A stretch of DNA of 64,000 nucleotides from Trema orientale. Lineage: Eukaryota > Streptophyta > Magnoliopsida > Rosales > Cannabaceae. Location: positions 635,818-699,817 of the forward strand of contig JXTC01000066.1 in assembly GCA_002914845.1 (NCBI GenBank), given 5' to 3'. Positions 59,759 to 64,000 of this stretch are shown here, one piece after another (position 1 is the first letter of the stretch; each line of letters begins with the position of its first letter). The notes under the pieces were generated by a model, which saw nothing but the letters and a program-made list of their open reading frames with translations, was not told where the DNA came from and searched no databases. The position numbers were made by a program, and so were the translations under genes.

Positions 59759-61914
59759 TGTAACACCCCCTAGTTTAACCGTATCACTATATAGGTCAAA
59801 CTAGGAAACATTACTCTTTCTTAAACCATATCTTTAGTTTTATAAAAAGTGGGCAAATATGAACTTTCCAAAACTTTTAGACAAAACTACTGCGAGGCAT
59901 TTCTTGCTGAAAGTCTCTTTACAAAATGTACAACCAAAAGTCTTTATCAGTTTATCTTGCCACCAACAGTTATATTTACAACACACAAAATATCAAAATA
60001 CAAAGAAAACATCGCCCACAGGTCAAGCTCGTCTACATCTGTATGATCATGGCGACGAGAAAGCGTGCTAGCCAACCAGCAACTCTATACATCACATATA
60101 TCCTCACCTGTATCACAGGAACTAAATGAGCTAATGCTCAGTAAGTAAAAATCATGCATGCTCATGGACGTGTTTAATGCATAAACTTTCTTGAAATTCC
60201 CATTGTACTCTTTCTTTCATAACTTTCATTTTGATGCACCTTTCTTAGAAAACATTTCTTTATAGGACCCTTGCGTACATTACAAAAATCGCGGCAGTCG
60301 GTAGGCCATGTCCACCTGTACGGGAAGGAAACACATGGCCAATGTGAACCATGCCTACCCAACGTAGACCGACTAAGTAATGCACCTAATCTCATAGTAC
60401 AATGCCCAGTCCCGGCAGTCGATAAGCCGTGCCCATCTATGCGAGAAGGATGCCTGTGCAAACCATACTTACCCAACGCAGACAGACTAAACACTGTACT
60501 TAAAACATATCTCGTAAAATCAATACAATGGTACTACTTTAAATCCAATGTGTGGAAAACTTCACTTCTTTGAAAATCATGCTTAAATGATCATGTCATG
60601 CTTATGTCTTTCATGAAGAAAATAATAGTTATATAAATAATATACAATTGAAATAATACACATAAGTATGTAGGAGAACACCTTGTATCTACTACTGTTC
60701 TTGTGATACAGTTAAAATAAATCTTTACTTACCTTGTGTCCGGTAGAAAAGATAGTGGAAAGGGTCAGTATCCTCGGTGGCAAGGTGTGTGTGGAAGACC
60801 TTGACTAGTTTGAAGTTTTGTTGAAGCTCTTGCCTTCTACTTCCATAAAACTGATTTCCAAGGCTTTAAAATTGATCCTAGGACTCAATAGGACCTTGAC
60901 TACTTTAGATCTATCTTGCTTTCTAGAGCTCCAAATTGAGTTCTACCACTTGAAAACTCTTCGATATGGATAAGGGAAGCTGAGAGAAGTCTAAAAATGG
61001 GTGGGAGAGCTTCAGGTCGTGGCTGGAGAGAAAGAGGAAGGAAATGACCAGATTTGGTCCAAAATCAATACTTAAGGGCTAAGAAATGGCATAACTTAAA
61101 TTCTAAGGGGTATTTTGGGTATTTCACTCATTACTTTCCACGTGTCAAGCTTTAAAACACTCTTAGCATAGTCACCACATTGCTGGACAATCCTATGCAC
61201 CCAAGTCTAGCCAAAGTTGGTGAATCCTAGCTTAGAAAGTGAAGTCTAGTCATACTTTGACTTATGATCCTATATGGCCAATCTTATTGTAATTTTGTGA
61301 AACCTAGCCCCATAACCAATCATTAAACATAAAAATAAGTCAATTAGACTCCAATTAATAATGTAAACAAAGTATCAATGCCTAATTATTAGAGTGCACA
61401 AAGATTACATTATGCGATTAAATTTAATCTAAGCTAGCTTAGTGTAACTAAACACTAATTCAGTACAGTGACTGCCACCTCGTGCTTGCCTGGGGCCGAC
61501 CAATAAAATGCTATGAATGAGTCCTAAACATTGAATTAAAGCTATTTGACGTGTTAAACAGACTGTAAATTAGGCTCCAAAAAGCGTGAAAAAAATGTAT
61601 TTTACCGAAAAACTACTATTTGACCAACTTATCAACAAATATGATTTTAATGCATGTGCACATAGTATTACTATTCACGAATGTATTCTTTGTTCTTCTC
61701 ACACACCAAGCTCTCTTTCTGAGGGTACTGAGCCTTTACACTACATAGGAGCACTTTGACAAACATTAGTACAACAACACATATTGAAAGCATTTAACAA
61801 TAAAAGATGAGCAATTTTCTATAAAGTTGATACTAATTACTTGATATGTCTATTATGCACTATGAACATGTTTATTATTGGCTTATTATGCATGTGAGAA
61901 TTTTGTGCATTACA
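59759..61914. mobile_element. Solo LTR of family A with target duplication
   Basis: The element starts TGTAACACCCCCTAG and ends GTGCATTACA, with TG...CA borders on both strands. It is flanked by AAAGT on both sides (59754-59758 and 61915-61919), a perfect 5-bp target duplication. There is no internal coding sequence, so this is a solo LTR of 2156 bp, left by recombination between the two LTRs of a former element. Copies 1 (28604) and 2 (42694) are related and are partial. Orientation of the parent element is uncertain. The clean duplication suggests that it is younger than its neighbours. Confidence 0.9.
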
Positions 61915-62545
61915 AAAGTCATCTAGATTTACTCTATATATGTGTGTGAAAATATATTTATATATATATATATATATTGATTCAGGCAAATAAATCATCA
62001 CTACTGAATATAAATTACGAAAAGAGTAAAAGGTTCTCAAATTAAATTCACAAATATTCATACCACTTAAAAAAATCAAGTAAAGTAAAAGTATTATTAC
62101 AAAAGATCTGAATCTTCTTTTCCCAATATAAAAACAAAAAAAAAATTAAAAAGCATAAAAACATTGGAATCTTATTATTAGTAAAATTTTATCTTTACTT
62201 AACTATAACATTCAAAAGAGCCAATATATATCTTGTTGCAAATAAAAAACAAAAGGATAATGATTAGCAGAAAATACAAGAAATTAGATAATTTCTATTC
62301 TATTTTATGAAATATGTTTATATCAGGATTATATTCCTGCATAAAGAAATATAATGGTTATTTTGTTAATAAGTAAATATGGGAGAAAAAATAATTTTTT
62401 TTTTTTTTTTTACTTTTATGCTCTTGAAAAATCATTTTACAGTCTTCTTTTTTTCTTTTTCTTTTTAGAGTAGTAGACTTAAGGATAATACTACAATCAA
62501 TAACTAAAAATCTAAGAAGAACAAAAATAGATTCATAAAAATTTA
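61915..62545. other. Intergenic, AT-rich
   Basis: AT-rich DNA with an AT-microsatellite (61954-61977) and long A- or T-runs. No gene is recognised. If the minus-strand exon at 62546-62589 is real, part of this stretch is its first intron. Confidence 0.5.
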
Positions 62546-62589
62546 CCATAAGTTGGTTTTCCTCCTCCTCCAAGATGCAGAATTGCCAT
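62546..62589 (-). CDS. Possible first exon of an unidentified gene
   Basis: On the minus strand an ATG is followed by MAILHLGGGGKPTYG and then a good donor (TATG/GTAAAT). The preceding 60 bases look like a leader. No later exon is visible to the left within the window before the solo LTR, and I do not recognise the protein. It may be a short 5' exon, a remnant, or chance. Confidence 0.25.
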
Positions 62590-62599
62590 CTTAGAGGAG

Positions 62600-64000
62600 C
62601 CACGATCTGAGCGACCGAGTGTTGAAGAACTCTTCTTTTCTTTGGGTGATTAACTTATGAGCCCTAAACCCCAAATTGAAATGCGATCATATCCCACAAT
62701 CTCTCGATTAGTAACCCACTTTCTTTTGTCACTTGGATTACCGAAAATGCCCTCAGCAAACGAGGCACATGCCAATCACATGACTAATTCCGTTAGCAAT
62801 TTAACGCCTGTTACTGATTTAGGGCTAATTGCAACGTTTTTCTTAATATAAGATTTGATTGCCAAATTTCTTTTCTTAGGGACCAAAATGCCAATTTGCA
62901 AAAAAATTCAGGGGCCAATTGCACCAAAAATCCTAAATTTAATACTTTGACCTTCTATTGCGACGACAATGAAATGTCGTCACTTTATCGATCACAAATT
63001 ATCGTCGCTATATATATCGTCGCTATAGCCAGTGAAAATATCAAATAGTGTCTAATATGATTAATAGAAAGCTAGAACTCTTCTATCAGGGAGTCCAGAC
63101 TCTAGTCTACACCATGTTATCTAATAATCAACAATTATGCACCTTAAGCATATTACAAAAAGAATAAATATTCTGCACAATACCTGATAATATAAAAAGC
63201 AACGTGCTAATCATACACTTTAAATTTTATTTTAATTTTATAACGTGAATGCATAAGTTTCTATTTAAATTAATCTGTATAGTTGTTAAAAAGACTGTAT
63301 AAAATTAAAACAAATATAGTGGCAGGCTAGGTCCTAGGTGATTTAACCTTTTGAAAAACGTGAATCTTTTCCTGAGAAAGAGGAAAATGCCAATAATAAC
63401 TGTTATTTTATTAGATTTTTCATAGTAATTGCCTGCTAAAACTTACTCAAAATACTAATCTTTTTTTCCTTGGTACAATCCCTTTATTAAGTCCATGTAC
63501 GAACTCAACAACCATGCATGAACGAGTCCCAAATCTGCTCAATGGAATGGTTTGTGGTTTGTGGGTTTGTTGGGTTTATCTTTGTCTTGGTTTTGGGTTC
63601 GAAGCCCAGAAGTAGCCTAACTTCTGTGAAATTACAATTTTTGTGGGAGATTAGCGATTTTATCAGTTGTAGTTATAACCGTTACGAGAACCGGCCACTA
63701 GCACGGCATGACTTAAGTATGACACAGCACACCAACATGTGGGTTGTGCCAGGTATGGTTCAGCTATGTGGACTATACCGTGCTCATAAAACACGATGGA
63801 CTAAACACGACATGGTACGCCTGACGGCCCAGTACAATACGGCCCATCGATAAGGTATGACACGGCATGTTAGCACGTAGGTACGATACGCTAGTACGTT
63901 ACACATGTATTATTTTAAATTATTTTTCTAATATACAAGTGCCAATCTAAATGAGTTAATATATAATCAATTATAATTTGCAATATTTCATGAGTTTTTT
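62600..64000. other. Right edge, dispersed repeats, no gene recognised
   Basis: Two features stand out. At 62958-63030 GCGACGAC, TGTCGTCAC and CGTCGCTAT occur in close order, a pattern seen in some plant CACTA-type elements. At 63690-63900 many variants of the phrases ACGGCA, GGCACGG and CGATACG recur (ACGGCATG, GTACGATACG, TAGTACG), like a degenerate satellite or transposon piece. The open frame at 63518-63853 runs through this repeat and is not a credible gene. Confidence 0.4.

Overview
This is nuclear DNA of a flowering plant, most likely a eudicot. It is AT-rich, its genes are split by many short introns with GT-AG borders, two genes are plainly plant orthologues (HAP2/GCS1 and PIG-U), and most of the rest is plant transposons (Athila and chromovirus Ty3/gypsy, SIRE-like Ty1/copia, PIF/Harbinger and Mutator-like elements). 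I cannot name the species.

Layout. 1-1.4 kb: non-coding left edge with a GC-rich patch. 1.4-4.4 kb: a truncated, decayed second copy of the 3' half of HAP2. 6.6-11.7 kb (minus): a complete 14-exon PIG-U gene (GPI transamidase subunit, 470 codons). 11.9-15.5 kb: a long-TIR Mutator-like element just upstream of PIG-U, with a later 2.4-kb insertion inside it. 17.5 kb: a lone first exon of a UBA/UBX (PUX) protein. 18.6-20.4 kb: a 92-bp direct repeat and a coiled-coil relic. 22.0-27.5 kb (plus): a complete 18-exon HAP2/GCS1 gene (711 aa), the gamete plasma-membrane fusogen. 28.6-30.2 kb: a long-terminal-repeat copy. 30.2-33.0 kb: an inverted, truncated copy of the PIG-U 5' half with its upstream Mutator-like element.

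From 33 to 62 kb the window is a nest of transposons: an Athila fossil (33.0-38.2), a facing chromovirus fossil (38.5-42.4, minus), an LTR copy (42.7-48.7) split by a nearly intact PIF/Harbinger element (42.8-47.9), the 3' part of a SIRE-like copia element (48.7-54.5), a GRF zinc-finger fragment, a second Athila-like piece (54.8-56.2), a decayed MULE transposase (56.9-59.4, minus), and a clean 2.16-kb solo LTR with a 5-bp target duplication (59.8-61.9). The right edge holds one possible short exon and dispersed repeats.

The main story is a rearranged locus. HAP2 and PIG-U are each present as one whole gene and one broken partial copy; the HAP2 copies are direct repeats and the PIG-U copies are inverted. 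Because both copies keep introns and flanking DNA, they arose by DNA-level duplication and not by retroposition. The two genes have unrelated jobs (gamete fusion; GPI anchoring in the ER). I found no sign of a novel multi-gene system; the most useful observations are the nested rearrangement history, a tandem duplication at the start of PIG-U exon 8, a GC-AG intron, and the nearly intact Harbinger element.
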